Below, in pieces: positions 10,622-20,656 of a stretch of DNA of 64,000 nt. Below the pieces are notes generated by a model. It saw only the letters and a program-made list of their open reading frames with translations, was not told the origin of the DNA and searched no databases. The stretch is taken from the NCBI RefSeq assembly GCF_024362385.1, contig NZ_CP101466.1, positions 4,092,001 through 4,156,000 on the forward strand, read 5' to 3'. Both the position numbers and the translations under genes were made by a program. This DNA comes from Arthrobacter sp. DNA4 (GTDB taxonomy: Bacteria; Actinomycetota; Actinomycetes; Actinomycetales; Micrococcaceae). Numbering within the stretch: position 1 is the stretch's first letter; each line of letters opens with the position of its first letter.

Positions 10622-12089
10622 GTGCGTGGCCCAGGCTGGCCGCATGGTGGCGGCGCTCGATGGCGGATTCCACCAGCACCCCGGCCAGGAAGACCACGGG
10701 CACCGCGGCGAGCAGGGCGATTGCTGTTTCGGCGCTGCCGCCGATGAGGGCCGTGAAATTGCTGACCACCAGGAACAGGACCCAGGCGAGCAGCGCCGTT
10801 GCCAGGACGGGGGCGATCCGGGTCTGCCACAGCTGTGCCCCCGCGCGTTCGCGGCGGAAGAAGCTGACCACCGCCACCGAGCACAGCATGTAGAGCACCA
10901 GCAGCGCCGCCACGGCCAGGCCGCTGAACCAGGAAAAGAGGGTCAGGACCGGGTCCAGGGCAAGGATCGCGAAGGGAAGCACCAGGACGACGGCGGCTGC
11001 GGTCTGGATCCAGGCGGCGACGGCAGGGGCGCGGTGCCGGTTGGTCCGGGCCAGCACGGCGGGCATGGAACCGCGCAGGGCCAGGGAGTGCAGGTAGCGG
11101 TTGATGCCGTTGTGGAAGGCGATGATGCCGGCGAGCAATGAGGTGACCAGCAGGATGCCTGCCACCACGCCCGCCCACGGCCCGAACAGCTCCACCAGGG
11201 GCCCGAGCACGAAGGACGTGGCATCGCCGGATTCGAGTGCTGCCCCGGCCGCGTCCATGACCTGGGACGGGCCGTAGTAGCTGACCAGCATCCAGGAAAT
11301 GAAGGAGAAGAAGACGGAAATGACACCCACGGACAGGTAGGTGGCCCGGGCGACAGTCCTGTGCGGGTCCTTGGCCTCGGCCGAATAGATGGCCGTGGAC
11401 TCGAAGCCGAACATGGAAGCCACGGCGAACATGATGGCTACGCCCGGCGCTCCGGCCCCGATGGCCTCGGGCGAGAAGGACGCGGCCACGCTGATGCCTT
11501 CCGGGCCACCGCCGTGGAGCAGGACGGTGAAGCCGAACAGCAGCAGGATGGCCACCTCGAGTCCCACCAGCAGGGCCAGCACGCGGGCACCGAGTTCGAT
11601 GTTCAGGGAGCCGAGCACCTGGACGCCGGCCATGGTGGCCAGGGCGAGCAGCCACCACGGAACATCCAGTCCGATGGACGCCAGCAGCCCGGAGAACGCC
11701 GCACCATAGAGCCCGTACATGGCGGCCTGGACGGTGTTGTAGGCCAGGAGGGCCAGCCAGGCCGCGCCGGCACCGGTCTTCCTGCCGAACGCTGCGGTGA
11801 CGTAGGCGTAGAAGGCGCCGTTGGCCTGGATTCTGCGGCTCATCGCCACGAATCCCACGGCGAAGATCACGATGACGATGCCCACGATCAGGTAGGCGCC
11901 GGGCGCGCCGGCACCGTTGCCGAGCGCTGCGGCAAGCGGTGAGGCGCCCACGATCCCCGTGAGGGGCGCCTGTGCCGACAAGACGAAGAAGAGGATGCCC
12001 AGGACGCCGATGCTGCCGGCCCGCAGTGCCGTTGAATGCTCCTTGGCCGGAGCGTCAGTGGTCCGGGGCTCGGAATTCGAAATACTCAT
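10614..12089 (-). CDS. APC-superfamily amino acid/amine permease
   Basis: 491 residues starting at the ATG at 12089, which has AAGGAT just upstream. About twelve membrane helices are visible. The first helix carries the APC motif region (VLSAQAPLTGIVGASPLA), and further family features include GSLNIELGARVLALLVGLE and FGFESTAIYSAEAKDPHRTV. These proton-coupled permeases import amino acids or polyamines. It is the last gene of the cupin/flavin amine oxidase operon, so its substrate is probably the amine that the oxidase degrades; that is inferred from position. Confidence 0.85.
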   Translation of the reverse strand: MSISNSEPRTTDAPAKEHSTALRAGSIGVLGILFFVLSAQAPLTGIVGASPLAAALGNGAGAPGAYLIVGIVIVIFAVGFVAMSRRIQANGAFYAYVTAAFGRKTGAGAAWLALLAYNTVQAAMYGLYGAAFSGLLASIGLDVPWWLLALATMAGVQVLGSLNIELGARVLALLVGLEVAILLLFGFTVLLHGGGPEGISVAASFSPEAIGAGAPGVAIMFAVASMFGFESTAIYSAEAKDPHRTVARATYLSVGVISVFFSFISWMLVSYYGPSQVMDAAGAALESGDATSFVLGPLVELFGPWAGVVAGILLVTSLLAGIIAFHNGINRYLHSLALRGSMPAVLARTNRHRAPAVAAWIQTAAAVVLVLPFAILALDPVLTLFSWFSGLAVAALLVLYMLCSVAVVSFFRRERAGAQLWQTRIAPVLATALLAWVLFLVVSNFTALIGGSAETAIALLAAVPVVFLAGVLVESAIERRHHAASLGHALT

Positions 12090-12192
12090 TTGATCCTTCT
12101 TAACGGTCATGAGTTCGGGAAAATTGCTGTGGAATCCAGCTTGGCAGCGGGGCGCCGAAGCCCTTTGTCCACCAGCGACGAGTTGTTGTTTG

Positions 12193-13563
12193 TCAGCGCA
12201 GTGCAGGATTTTGCGGCACTGGTTCCTGGGCGGCCGGACGGGCGGAGCGGGGGCCGGGCCGCGACGCGGCGGCCAGCGCCGCTTCCATGCCGCTCTCAAT
12301 GGCGCCGTCGATGAAGCCGCCCCAGCCGTTGGCAATGTCTGACCCGGCAAAAAACACATTGCCGTGCCCGGACTGCATCGCGGCGAGGTGGTTGCCGAGG
12401 AAACCCGTCCGGTGCATCGGCCAGGTCTCCCCCGCCAGCGGGTCCGCCACCCAGTCGTGGGTTGCAACGTCCAGCACGTCGACGCCGGGCACCAGCCGGG
12501 TCAGCTGATCCTGGACTGCCGCTGCGTCTGACGCGTCAATTTTTGTTGCATCGGGGCCGAAGCCGACGACGATTGTGTCGCCGTCGAGCATGTACTCAGC
12601 CTGGAAGAAGTTCAGGGGCCAGTCCGCTTGTCCCAGCGCCACGAAGGGGGCATGTTCTCCCCGCATCCGGATCCACACCTTGACGCCCCTGGACACCTGC
12701 CCCGACCGCGCGCCTTCGTCTTTGGCCGGCGGCAGCGGCGGCTGGAAGTCGATGGTTCCCAGGACGGGAAGGGGGACCGTGACAATGGCGGCCCTGGCGC
12801 TGATGGTCCGGCCGTCCGCGCTCCGCAGGGTGACACTCCCGCCGTCGTCCGTCATGCCCTCCACGGCGAAACCAAAGTCGACGGCGGCACGGGAGTCCTC
12901 AAGGATGGCCTCGGCCAGAGCGGCGGTTCCGCCCTGGATCTTGTACGTGGCGCAGGCTTCGAAGTTGACGGCCCAGTCACCGTTGGTCAAGGCCACCCAA
13001 CGGAGGGCCTGGGTCAGTGCCGCGTCCTCCAAGGGGCCGTTGAAGTTCAGGGTCCAGAAGGATTCGAGGATGTCCCGGGCGTTGCCGGCGGGAAACTGCT
13101 CCCGGATCCGGTCCTGCACCGAGATGTGGTCGATGTCCTTGAAGGCATCCGTAGCCAGCGGCCTGAACGGTTCAGGGAAGTAGGTCCGGGACTCCTTGGT
13201 GAATTCGCCGTTGTGGCGGCCTATCAGGTCAAGCAAGGTACCGGGGGCACCTTCCCGGCGGCCGCCGTCGGCCCACCAGAAAGCCCGCTGGGGCTCCGGA
13301 CTCGCTACGGTTCCGATGCCGTACCGCTTCAACTCCGCCCAAATGTACGGCTGGGTCCAGTGGACCCACGTGCCGCCGATTTCCAGGTCGCGGCCCAGCC
13401 GGTGGTCCAGCCAGGTCCGGCCGCCGATGCGGTCCCGCGCTTCGACGATCCGCACCTTCAGGCCCTGACGGGTGAGTTCGCGGGCGGCGGTGAGGCCGGC
13501 AAACCCGGCACCCACGATGACAACGTCCAGGTCCTGCTCCATGGCGCTGTTGTGCTGTGCCAT
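12193..13563 (-). CDS. Flavin monoamine oxidase family protein
   Basis: 456 residues. N-terminal FAD-binding motif VVIVGAGFAGLTAARELTR (residues 14-32) is followed by EARDRIGGRTW. The C-terminal FAD-contact segment is FFAGSDIANGWGGFIDGAIESG (positions near 415-436). The Cys that carries covalent FAD in mammalian MAO (SGGC) is missing, so FAD is probably non-covalent as in bacterial putrescine or tyramine oxidases. It would oxidise an amine to aldehyde, ammonia and peroxide. It sits 9 bases after a cupin gene and before an APC permease, forming one operon under a TetR regulator. Substrate not determinable from sequence. Confidence 0.9.
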   Translation of the reverse strand: MAQHNSAMEQDLDVVIVGAGFAGLTAARELTRQGLKVRIVEARDRIGGRTWLDHRLGRDLEIGGTWVHWTQPYIWAELKRYGIGTVASPEPQRAFWWADGGRREGAPGTLLDLIGRHNGEFTKESRTYFPEPFRPLATDAFKDIDHISVQDRIREQFPAGNARDILESFWTLNFNGPLEDAALTQALRWVALTNGDWAVNFEACATYKIQGGTAALAEAILEDSRAAVDFGFAVEGMTDDGGSVTLRSADGRTISARAAIVTVPLPVLGTIDFQPPLPPAKDEGARSGQVSRGVKVWIRMRGEHAPFVALGQADWPLNFFQAEYMLDGDTIVVGFGPDATKIDASDAAAVQDQLTRLVPGVDVLDVATHDWVADPLAGETWPMHRTGFLGNHLAAMQSGHGNVFFAGSDIANGWGGFIDGAIESGMEAALAAASRPGPRSARPAAQEPVPQNPALR

Positions 13564-13572
13564 CCCGGACCC

Positions 13573-13917
13573 CTATGAGTAGACGAAGAATTCGACGGTG
13601 GGGGCCAGCACGGCCCACCTCGTGCGGGCGCCCTTATTGAAGGAGGCGGCGCCACCGGCGGTGAGGTCATAGGTGCCGCCGCCCTCCACCTCGATCCGGA
13701 GGTGGCCTTCGATGATGTGGATGGCCTCGTCGGCTTCCATGACGAGATTGAAGGGTTCGGGGGCTTCTGCGGGATTGACGTGCCAGTAGCCGCAGGCCAG
13801 CCCAGGCCTGTCTCCTTCGCCGAAGCGGCGGACCCACTGCACCTGGCCGAGCTCGAAGGGCTCATTCCTGCCGGGGTCAAGGGAAGCGGACGTGGTGAAG
13901 GAAGGGGTGGTGGTCAT
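13573..13917 (-). CDS. Cupin-domain protein, first gene of the amine operon
   Basis: 114 residues; the ATG at 13917 follows GGAG closely, whereas the earlier in-frame GTG at 14004 would run through the operator region. A single cupin is visible: EADEAIHIIEGHLRIEVEGGGTYDLTAGGAASFNKGARTRW type pattern between residues 50 and 95. The metal-binding His set is incomplete. It is 9 bases before the flavin amine oxidase and clearly in its operon. It may bind the amine substrate or act on the aldehyde product, but the sequence does not show which. Confidence 0.75.
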   Translation of the reverse strand: MTTTPSFTTSASLDPGRNEPFELGQVQWVRRFGEGDRPGLACGYWHVNPAEAPEPFNLVMEADEAIHIIEGHLRIEVEGGGTYDLTAGGAASFNKGARTRWAVLAPTVEFFVYS

Positions 13918-14016
13918 GGGTACTCCAGAGGGGAAGGGGCGGCGGGGAACGGTCTCGCCGCGGGAGATGTGTGGAATGGCGGCGGGCCCTGTGACGGGCA
14001 TCACCGTGTGGAAAGC

Positions 14017-14046
14017 AATCTAAGCAATTGCTTAGTTTTAAGTCAA
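14017..14046 (-). promoter_or_regulatory. Promoter with TetR operator for the cupin/amine oxidase operon
   Basis: On the minus strand TTGACT (14041-14046) and TAGATT (14017-14022) form -35 and -10 elements 18 bases apart. Between them lies a perfect 16-base palindrome CTAAGCAATTGCTTAG at 14020-14035. A palindrome filling the promoter spacer, next to a divergent TetR gene, is the classical layout for repression. Confidence 0.65.
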
Positions 14047-14087
14047 GGGCTGCTTTTTGTCCGGCGGCGGCTGGCTAGAATCGGGCT

Positions 14088-14678
14088 ATGACCGCTTTCC
14101 CTGACCGTCCCGCCGCGCCCAGATATGGCAAGGGCCGCGAAGCCCTGCTTCGGGCCGCGGTGGATGTGGTGGCGCAGAAGGGCCTGCGCGGACTCACATA
14201 CCGTGCGGTGGCGGAGGCGGCGGGCGTCAACAACAGCCTGGTCGCCCACCATTTCGGGACCCGGGACGCCCTGATCGAGGCAGCGCTCCTGTGGTCATCG
14301 GAGCAGTCCATCGGCGCGTCACGGCTGCGGGAAGCAGCCGAAAACGGCGGGACTTTCACGGAGGCGCTGCTGGAACTGCTGCTTGAAGATCCGGGGCTGC
14401 AGGAGTTCCAGTACGAGATGATCCTCGAGGCCCGGCGCCGCCCGGAGCTGGCGGGGCCGGTAGCCAGGCTGTACGAGAGCTACGTTGGCGCGCTGTCGGA
14501 GGGGCTTGAGGCTTTCGGCGTCCAGGGTGACGTCCACGTGGTGGCCCGCTCACTGTTCGCCGCGCTGGATGGACTGGTGCTGCAGTACCTCGCGGGCGTG
14601 GGGCGGGAGGAGATCGCTGGCGCCCTGGAGGAAGTGCACCAGGCGGTTCTCCTGCGGCGGGGAGCACAGAGCGGCTAG
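14088..14678 (+). CDS. TetR-family transcriptional regulator of the amine operon
   Basis: 196 residues with an N-terminal TetR helix-turn-helix: REALLRAAVDVVAQKG, then LTYRAVAEAAGVNNSLVAHHFGTRDALIEAAL (residues 10-60). The C-terminal ligand domain (about 75-190) is all-helical and not specific to a known ligand. It is divergent from the cupin/amine oxidase/permease operon, and a 16-base perfect palindrome lies in that operon's promoter 53 bases before this gene's start. It is therefore likely the local repressor, probably also of itself. Inducer, presumably an amine, is inferred. Confidence 0.85.
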   Translation: MTAFPDRPAAPRYGKGREALLRAAVDVVAQKGLRGLTYRAVAEAAGVNNSLVAHHFGTRDALIEAALLWSSEQSIGASRLREAAENGGTFTEALLELLLEDPGLQEFQYEMILEARRRPELAGPVARLYESYVGALSEGLEAFGVQGDVHVVARSLFAALDGLVLQYLAGVGREEIAGALEEVHQAVLLRRGAQSG

Positions 14679-14696
14679 GACTTCCGGGCAAACGAA

Positions 14697-14733
14697 AGCG
14701 CGGCCAGCTGCCCGGAAGGCAGCCAGCCGCGCT
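14697..14733. terminator. Hairpin terminator after purU and TetR genes
   Basis: Interrupted stem AGCGCGGC ... GCCGCGCT with inner arms GCTGCC / GGCAGC and loop CGGAA. It lies between the convergent TetR gene and purU (end of the sarcosine operon). It lacks a long T run, which is common in high-GC actinobacteria. Confidence 0.6.
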
Positions 14734-14755
14734 GACAGTGTTTAGCTGAGAACCG

Positions 14756-15652
14756 CTAGCGGAGCACCACGGTGCGGTTGCCCTGCAGGATGACCCGTCC
14801 TTCGCAGTGCCACTTCACCGCGTTGGAGAGGGCCTTGCATTCAGTGTCGCGGCCGTCGGCCACCAGGTCCTCGGGCCCGTACGTGTGGTCCACGTCCACC
14901 ACCTGCTGGGAGATGATGGGTCCCTCATCCAGCTCCGCGTTGACGTAGTGCGCGGTGGCACCCACAGTCTTGACACCGCGGGCGTAGGCCTGGTGGTAAG
15001 GCTTGGCACCCTTGAAGCTGGGCAGGAACGAGTGGTGGATGTTGATGGCCCGGCCGTCGAGCTGGCGGGTCAGGTCATCGCTGAGCACCTGCATGTAGCG
15101 GGCCAGCACCACCAGTTCGACGTCGAGCCCGTCCACCAGTTCCATCAGCGCAGCTTCCGCTGAGGGCTTGGTCTCCGCCGTGACCGGGATGTGGTGGAAC
15201 GGGATGCCGTGCCACTCCACCAGCGCCTGGTGGTCCCGGTGGTTGGACACCACGGCCACCACGTCCACGGGCAATTCGCCGATGCGGGCGCGGAAGAGCA
15301 GGTCGTTGAGGCAGTGCCCGAACTTGGACACCATGATCAGCACCTTGCGCTTGGACCCGTGGCGTTCCAGCTGCCAGCGCATGCCGAACTTTTCGGCCAC
15401 CGGGGCGAACGAAGACCGCAAAACGTCCAGCGTGGACTCATCGCCTTCGGAGACGAAGTGCACGCGCATGAAGAAGTGGCCTTCGGAGCGCTCACCGAAC
15501 TGCTTGTTGTCGATGATGTCGCAGCCGTGCTCCAGCAGGAACCCGGAGACGGCGTGCACAATGCCAGGCCCCTCGGGGCAGTCCAGGGTCAGGACGTGTT
15601 CCACGGTGGTGGGCGCTTTTGATGCGGGGATATGGGTTTCAGTAACAGTCAT
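14756..15652 (-). CDS. purU: Formyltetrahydrofolate deformylase
   Basis: 298 residues. It hydrolyses 10-formyl-tetrahydrofolate to formate and tetrahydrofolate in the cytosol. An N-terminal ACT domain (LTLDCPEGPGIVHAVSGFLLEHG, about 23-100) is followed by a formyltransferase-type catalytic domain (about 105-298). Active-site residues are visible in INIHHSFLPSFKGAKPYHQA (Asn and His) and VNAELDEGPII (Asp). It is the last gene of glyA-soxBDAG-sdaA-purU, 3 bases after sdaA. In this setting it balances the one-carbon pool when sarcosine methyl groups load folate. Confidence 0.95.
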   Translation of the reverse strand: MTVTETHIPASKAPTTVEHVLTLDCPEGPGIVHAVSGFLLEHGCDIIDNKQFGERSEGHFFMRVHFVSEGDESTLDVLRSSFAPVAEKFGMRWQLERHGSKRKVLIMVSKFGHCLNDLLFRARIGELPVDVVAVVSNHRDHQALVEWHGIPFHHIPVTAETKPSAEAALMELVDGLDVELVVLARYMQVLSDDLTRQLDGRAINIHHSFLPSFKGAKPYHQAYARGVKTVGATAHYVNAELDEGPIISQQVVDVDHTYGPEDLVADGRDTECKALSNAVKWHCEGRVILQGNRTVVLR

Positions 15653-15655
15653 GGC

Positions 15656-17071
15656 TCAGCACTCGATCACATTCACGGCGAGGCCTCCTCGGGAGGTTTC
15701 CTTGTACTTGGTTTTCATGTCGGCTCCGGTGTCACGCATGGTCTTGATGGCCTTGTCCAGCGAGACCTTGTGGCTGCCGTCCCCGTGCAGGGCCAGCCGG
15801 GCCGCGTTGATCGCCTTCACGCTGGCGATCGCGTTCCGCTCGATGCAGGGGATCTGCACCAGGCCGCCCACGGGGTCACAGGTCAGGCCCAGGTTGTGCT
15901 CGATGCCCACCTCGGCGGCGTTTTCCACCTGCGCGGGGGTTCCACCGAGCACTTCGCAGAGCCCGGCCGCAGCCATCGAGCAGGCGGAGCCCACCTCGCC
16001 TTGGCAGCCCACTTCGGCGCCGGAGATGGAGGCGTTGGTTTTGAACAGGATTCCGACGGCGGCCGCCGCCAGCAGGAAGCGGACCACACCGTCGTCGTCG
16101 GCTCCCGGAACAAACTTCACGTAGTAGTGCAGGACGGCAGGCACGATGCCCGCGGCTCCGTTGGTGGGGGCGGTGACGATCCGCCCGCCGGCGGCGTTCT
16201 CCTCGTTCACGGCCAGCGCGAAGAGGTTCACCCATTCCATCGCCAGCAGCGGGTCCGCCGGTGCCTGGACGGGCGACGGCGACGCTGCCGCGGCTTCGGC
16301 GGTGGCGGCCGAGGCCGTCAGGGTGCGGAACAGGGCGGGCGCCCGGCGGGTGACGTTCAGGCCTCCGGGCAGGATGCCTTCGGCGTTGCAGCCGTTCTCC
16401 ACGCATTCGCGCATAACGGCCCACAGCCCCAGCAGCTGCTCGCGGAGTTCCGCTTCGCTGCGCCAGGTGAGTTCGTTGGCCAGCATGACGTCGGAGATGG
16501 ACATGCCTTCGCGGCTGCAGATCTGCAGGAGTTCGTCCGCCGTGGAGAACGGGTAGGGCAGCACGGTGTCATCCGGCACCACTTTGTCCCCGCCCTCGGC
16601 GTCGCCGTCCACCACGAAGCCGCCGCCGATCGAGTAGAAGCTCCGCTCGCTCAGGACGGCACCTGTGTGGTCCAGGGCCCGGAAGGTCATGCCGTTGGGG
16701 TGCGCGGGAAGGGACTTGCGCCGGTGGAGCACCACGTCCTCTTCCCAGTTGAAGTCCACCCGGTGCGCCCCCGCGATGTGGAGTTCGGCGTCCAGCGCGG
16801 CGGCTGCCACCTGGTCGTCGGCGGTGAAGGTATCCACGGTTTCCGGGTCCAGGCCCTTCAGCCCCAGGACCACTGCCTTGTCCGAGCCGTGCCCGCGGCC
16901 GGTGGCGCCGAGGGAGCCAAACAGTTCGGTCTGCACCCGGGCGGTGGCGGCCAGCTGGCCGTCGCCCTTCAGCCCGTCGGCGAACAGCTTGGCCGCCCGC
17001 ATCGGGCCCACCGTGTGTGACGACGAGGGCCCGATGCCGACGGAAAAGAGGTCAAGGACGCTGAGCGCCAT
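15656..17071 (-). CDS. sdaA: L-serine ammonia-lyase (iron-sulfur, single chain)
   Basis: 471 residues from the ATG at 17071, which overlaps the soxG stop (ATGA). It converts L-serine to pyruvate and ammonia. The beta domain is N-terminal ([25 protein letters not shown], residues 3-27) and the alpha domain C-terminal. The alpha domain carries the Cys residues expected for the [4Fe-4S] cluster ([16 protein letters not shown] and [13 protein letters not shown]). A single fused chain is the usual form in proteobacteria and many actinobacteria. In this operon it drains serine made by GlyA from sarcosine-derived glycine and one-carbon units. Confidence 0.95.
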   Translation of the reverse strand: MALSVLDLFSVGIGPSSSHTVGPMRAAKLFADGLKGDGQLAATARVQTELFGSLGATGRGHGSDKAVVLGLKGLDPETVDTFTADDQVAAAALDAELHIAGAHRVDFNWEEDVVLHRRKSLPAHPNGMTFRALDHTGAVLSERSFYSIGGGFVVDGDAEGGDKVVPDDTVLPYPFSTADELLQICSREGMSISDVMLANELTWRSEAELREQLLGLWAVMRECVENGCNAEGILPGGLNVTRRAPALFRTLTASAATAEAAAASPSPVQAPADPLLAMEWVNLFALAVNEENAAGGRIVTAPTNGAAGIVPAVLHYYVKFVPGADDDGVVRFLLAAAAVGILFKTNASISGAEVGCQGEVGSACSMAAAGLCEVLGGTPAQVENAAEVGIEHNLGLTCDPVGGLVQIPCIERNAIASVKAINAARLALHGDGSHKVSLDKAIKTMRDTGADMKTKYKETSRGGLAVNVIEC

Positions 17072-17721
17072 CAGGGGACCTCTGGCGAGGCGTACTCCCG
17101 CATGGCGTCCAGCAGCCACCGGCCCAGGAACTCGGCGAAGGAAGCGCGGGGGAAGATCCGGAAGGACTCGTCACCGGTCTTCCACAGGATGGCAGGGATG
17201 TTCGCGATTTCCGTGGAGAAGGCGGTGCCGGCCTTGAAGACCCGCGGGTGCAGGTCCAGCGAGCAGCCCTTTTCCAGGACGGCGCGCGCCCGGGGGCCCG
17301 TCAGTTCGAACGTGGTCCGGTTGGCGGACAGGTCCACCACCTGGCCCGCGTCGCCGCCCAGCGCGTCCCGGAGCGCGGGGATGAGGTCCCCTCCCAGGGA
17401 TTCGTGCGCCTCGGTAGGTGCAACCACCAGGAACTCGGCGGGGCCGAGCCACAGGACGGACACGTCGCCGCTGCCTGCCACGGCGCCTGAGCCGGCGGGG
17501 AGTCCGCCGGTGACACCGGCCAGGCGCTCCGCCGCGGCGGATCCTGCGAGGGCCCGGAGGCCCACCATGGTCAGGAAGGGCACCTCGGCGATTTCAACGG
17601 TGCCTGCCAGGGAGCCGGCCGCGAATTCTTCCGCCAGCTGACGCGCCGGGCTGACGCGGGCGGCGAGGTTCTTCTCGGCGTTGGTCTTAGCGGAGGTCGG
17701 GGATGCTGCTGTTTCAGCCAT
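17071..17721 (-). CDS. soxG: Heterotetrameric sarcosine oxidase, gamma subunit
   Basis: 216 residues from the ATG at 17721. The sequence fits Sox[16 protein letters not shown] around residue 105 and [21 protein letters not shown] around 130-150, ending with [14 protein letters not shown]. SoxG pairs with SoxA, SoxB and SoxD in the membrane-free sarcosine oxidase complex and is structurally related to folate-binding T-protein domains. The start overlaps soxA by 8 bases and the stop overlaps sdaA, so translation is coupled. A longer in-frame start at 17766 would lie deep in soxA. Confidence 0.9.
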   Translation of the reverse strand: MAETAASPTSAKTNAEKNLAARVSPARQLAEEFAAGSLAGTVEIAEVPFLTMVGLRALAGSAAAERLAGVTGGLPAGSGAVAGSGDVSVLWLGPAEFLVVAPTEAHESLGGDLIPALRDALGGDAGQVVDLSANRTTFELTGPRARAVLEKGCSLDLHPRVFKAGTAFSTEIANIPAILWKTGDESFRIFPRASFAEFLGRWLLDAMREYASPEVP

Positions 17722-20656
17722 CTTTACGGGTCCCTTCAGAGTCAAAAAGCACTGTTTCTGCGACAACCACGTCCACCAGCTGGTCGCCGGCGGCTGCCAC
17801 CAGCGTTTCGCCGATGCGGTTGCGTCCGTTCTTGATCAGGGCCAGGCCGAACGACCTGCCCAGCGCTGCGCTGTGGTAGCTGGAGGTGACGAACCCTTCC
17901 ATCGGCACGGGGCCGTAGGCGGGGTTGGTCGAGCGTCCCTTTTCCACCAGCTGGGTGCCTTCGGGCAGCCGCAGCGTGCCGTCCACGGGGAGGACGCTGA
18001 CCAGGTGCTTGCGGTCCTCACGCTGGGCGTCCGACCGGGTGTAGGAGCGCTTGCCGATGAAGTCCTTGGCCTTGGAGACGATCCATTCCATGCCGGCGTC
18101 CTGTGGGGTGACGGTGCCGTCGGTGTCCTGCCCGACGATCGGGTAGCCCTTTTCGGCGCGCAGCACGTGCATGGTTTCCGTGCCGTAGGGGGTGATGTTG
18201 AACTCGGCCCCGGCGGCAGCAACGGATTCCCACGTATTCAGCCCGTACCAGGCCGGCACATTGATCTCGTAGGCAAGTTCACCGGAGAACGAGATCCTGC
18301 AGATCCGGGCGCGTACGCCGGAGGCGAGGGTGGTTTCACGGAAGGTCATGAACGGGAAGGCTTCCGCGTCCAGGCCGCCGTTGGCAGCCAGTTCGGGTGC
18401 CACCTTGGCGATGACCTCACGGGACTTGGGCCCGACGACGGCGATGGTGCTCCACTGTTCCGTCACGGAGGTGCACTGCACGTCCAGTTCCGGCCACTCG
18501 GTCTGCAGCCATTCCTCCAGCCAGTCCAGCACCTTGGCGGCACCGCCGGTGGTGGTGGTCATGAAGTAGGTCTCGTCGTCGACGCGGAGGGTCACGCCGT
18601 CGTCGAAGATCATTCCGTCCGGGGTGCACATGACGCCGTAGCGTGCCGAACCCGGGGAGAGCTTCTTGAACGCGTTGGTGTACATCCGGTTCAGGAACTC
18701 CCCCGCGTCCTTGCCGCGGATTTCGATCTTGCCCAGCGTGGTGGCGTCCATGAAGCCCACGGATTCGCGGACGGCGGCGCATTCGCGCAGCACGGCAGCA
18801 TCCATGTCCTCCCCGGCCTGCGGGTAGTACCAGGGCCGCTTCCACTGTCCAACGTCCTCGAACAGCGCGCCCTTGGCCACGTGCCAAGGGTGGATCGATG
18901 TGACGCGGGCGGGGTCGAACAGTTCCCCGCGCTGGCGTCCGGCCAGTGCCGCGAAGGCCACCGGGGTGAAGGGGGCGCGGTAGGTGGTGGTGCCGATGTC
19001 GCCGATGCCGCGGGAGGCTTCGCCGGCGGTGCGCAGGGCCGCGGCGATGACGCCGATGGCGTTGACGCCGGAGGTCTTGCCCTGGTCGTTGGCGGTGCTG
19101 ATGGAGGTGTACCGCTTGATGTGTTCCACGGAGCGCATGCCGGCTCCGGTGGAGCGGAGGACGTCCGCCACGGACTGGTCGCGCTGGAAGTCCACGAAGT
19201 GGTGGTGCCAGTCGTCCGGGGTGCCGTTCTCGCCCGGCACCAGCCACAGCTGGCGGGTGGGGGCGGAGGCCTTCGGGTCGCCGAACACGGAGGGTTCGAC
19301 GGCGGATTCGAAGCCTGCGGCGATGGCCGCCTTCGCGCCGGCGGAGATGCCCTCCGCGACGCAGTCTTCGGTGGCGAAGGAGCCGCGGCCGTCGCCAATG
19401 GTCTGCTGGGCGGGGACCTCGGTGCTGGGCACGAAGGCTGCCAGCTCCTCGTCCCAGCGCAGCTTGCCCTGGCGCTGGGAGTGCAGGTGGACCAGCGGGC
19501 TCCAGCCGCCGGACACAGCCAGCAGGTCTGCTGCGATCTGCTCGACGCCGGAGGTGAGCTCGCCGTCGTCGTTGATGCTGCGGACGGTCACGCCGTCCAA
19601 GCGGCCGTCGGCGCCGGCGGAGGTGTTGGCCACCGCGCTGCCGATCAGCACCCGGATCCCGGATTCGACGGCGGCAGTCGCCGCTGCGGTCAGGGCCGGA
19701 CGGGCGTCCACCACGGCGGCGACCTTGACGCCGGCGGCGGCGAGGTCGGCCGCGACGGCGTAGGCGCTGTCATTGGTGGTGCTGATGACCACCCGCTTGC
19801 CGGCGGCCACGCCGTAGCGGTTCAGGTAGCTGCGCACGGCGGAGGCGAGCATGATGCCGGGGCGGTCGTTGTTCTCGAACACCAGGGGGCGTTCATGGGC
19901 GCCCGGGGCGACGACCACCTGGCTGGCACGGATGTGCCAAATCCGCTGGCGGGAGACACCGGGGGCGGCGGGGCTCGTGAGGTGGTCGGTGCGGTTCTGG
20001 ACGGCGATGACGTAGTTCGCGTCGTAGGCGCCGAACGCGGTGGTGCGGTTCAGGACCGTGGACTCGGCGCCGGATACCAGCTCGGCTTCGACGTCGGCCA
20101 CCCATTCCAGGGCGGGCTTTCCTTCGATGGTCTCGGCAAGGCCCCGAGCCGTGGAACCGGAGAGCAGCGAGCCGCCGAGTTCGGGCTGGTCATCGAGCAG
20201 CATGACCCTGGCGCCGGTGCGGACAGCCTCGCGGGCTGCGGCGAGCCCGGCGGGGCCGCCGCCGATGACCAGGACGTCGGTGTGGACGTACTTCTTGTCG
20301 TACTCGGCGCGGTCGTCCTCCGGGTCCAGCTTGCCCAGGCCGTTGAGCAGGGTGGCCTGGAGTCCGTCCACCAGGGAAACGGTGGTGGCGGGGAGCATGG
20401 ATTCGGCCACGTGGCCGGGGAAGCGGGCTTCCACGCGGACCAGGGCGTTGGCCTCCTCCACCCCGGCGGACATTATGCCGCGGGGACGGTCCTCGTAGAG
20501 GGAGTTGCCGGCGGCGATGCGGCCGTTGGCCAGCAGCGCCGAGGCCAGGGTGTCACCCGGGTGGCCGGTGAACTCCTCGCCGTCCACGGTGAAGCGCCAG
20601 GAGATGGTGCGGTCGATGCGGCCGCCGGTAGCCAGGCGGGCGTTCTGGGAAGTCAC
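17714..20656 (-). CDS. soxA: Heterotetrameric sarcosine oxidase, alpha subunit
   Basis: 980 residues, the usual size. The enzyme oxidises sarcosine and, with tetrahydrofolate, yields glycine, methylene-tetrahydrofolate and peroxide. An N-terminal 2Fe-2S-ferredoxin-like fold (about 1-110, [22 protein letters not shown]) precedes an NAD(FAD)-binding domain with [18 protein letters not shown] near 130-150. The C-terminal half (about 600-980) is the aminomethyltransferase/GcvT-like folate domain ([34 protein letters not shown]). It overlaps soxD by 4 bases upstream and soxG by 8 bases downstream. Confidence 0.95.
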   Translation of the reverse strand: MTSQNARLATGGRIDRTISWRFTVDGEEFTGHPGDTLASALLANGRIAAGNSLYEDRPRGIMSAGVEEANALVRVEARFPGHVAESMLPATTVSLVDGLQATLLNGLGKLDPEDDRAEYDKKYVHTDVLVIGGGPAGLAAAREAVRTGARVMLLDDQPELGGSLLSGSTARGLAETIEGKPALEWVADVEAELVSGAESTVLNRTTAFGAYDANYVIAVQNRTDHLTSPAAPGVSRQRIWHIRASQVVVAPGAHERPLVFENNDRPGIMLASAVRSYLNRYGVAAGKRVVISTTNDSAYAVAADLAAAGVKVAAVVDARPALTAAATAAVESGIRVLIGSAVANTSAGADGRLDGVTVRSINDDGELTSGVEQIAADLLAVSGGWSPLVHLHSQRQGKLRWDEELAAFVPSTEVPAQQTIGDGRGSFATEDCVAEGISAGAKAAIAAGFESAVEPSVFGDPKASAPTRQLWLVPGENGTPDDWHHHFVDFQRDQSVADVLRSTGAGMRSVEHIKRYTSISTANDQGKTSGVNAIGVIAAALRTAGEASRGIGDIGTTTYRAPFTPVAFAALAGRQRGELFDPARVTSIHPWHVAKGALFEDVGQWKRPWYYPQAGEDMDAAVLRECAAVRESVGFMDATTLGKIEIRGKDAGEFLNRMYTNAFKKLSPGSARYGVMCTPDGMIFDDGVTLRVDDETYFMTTTTGGAAKVLDWLEEWLQTEWPELDVQCTSVTEQWSTIAVVGPKSREVIAKVAPELAANGGLDAEAFPFMTFRETTLASGVRARICRISFSGELAYEINVPAWYGLNTWESVAAAGAEFNITPYGTETMHVLRAEKGYPIVGQDTDGTVTPQDAGMEWIVSKAKDFIGKRSYTRSDAQREDRKHLVSVLPVDGTLRLPEGTQLVEKGRSTNPAYGPVPMEGFVTSSYHSAALGRSFGLALIKNGRNRIGETLVAAAGDQLVDVVVAETVLFDSEGTRKDG

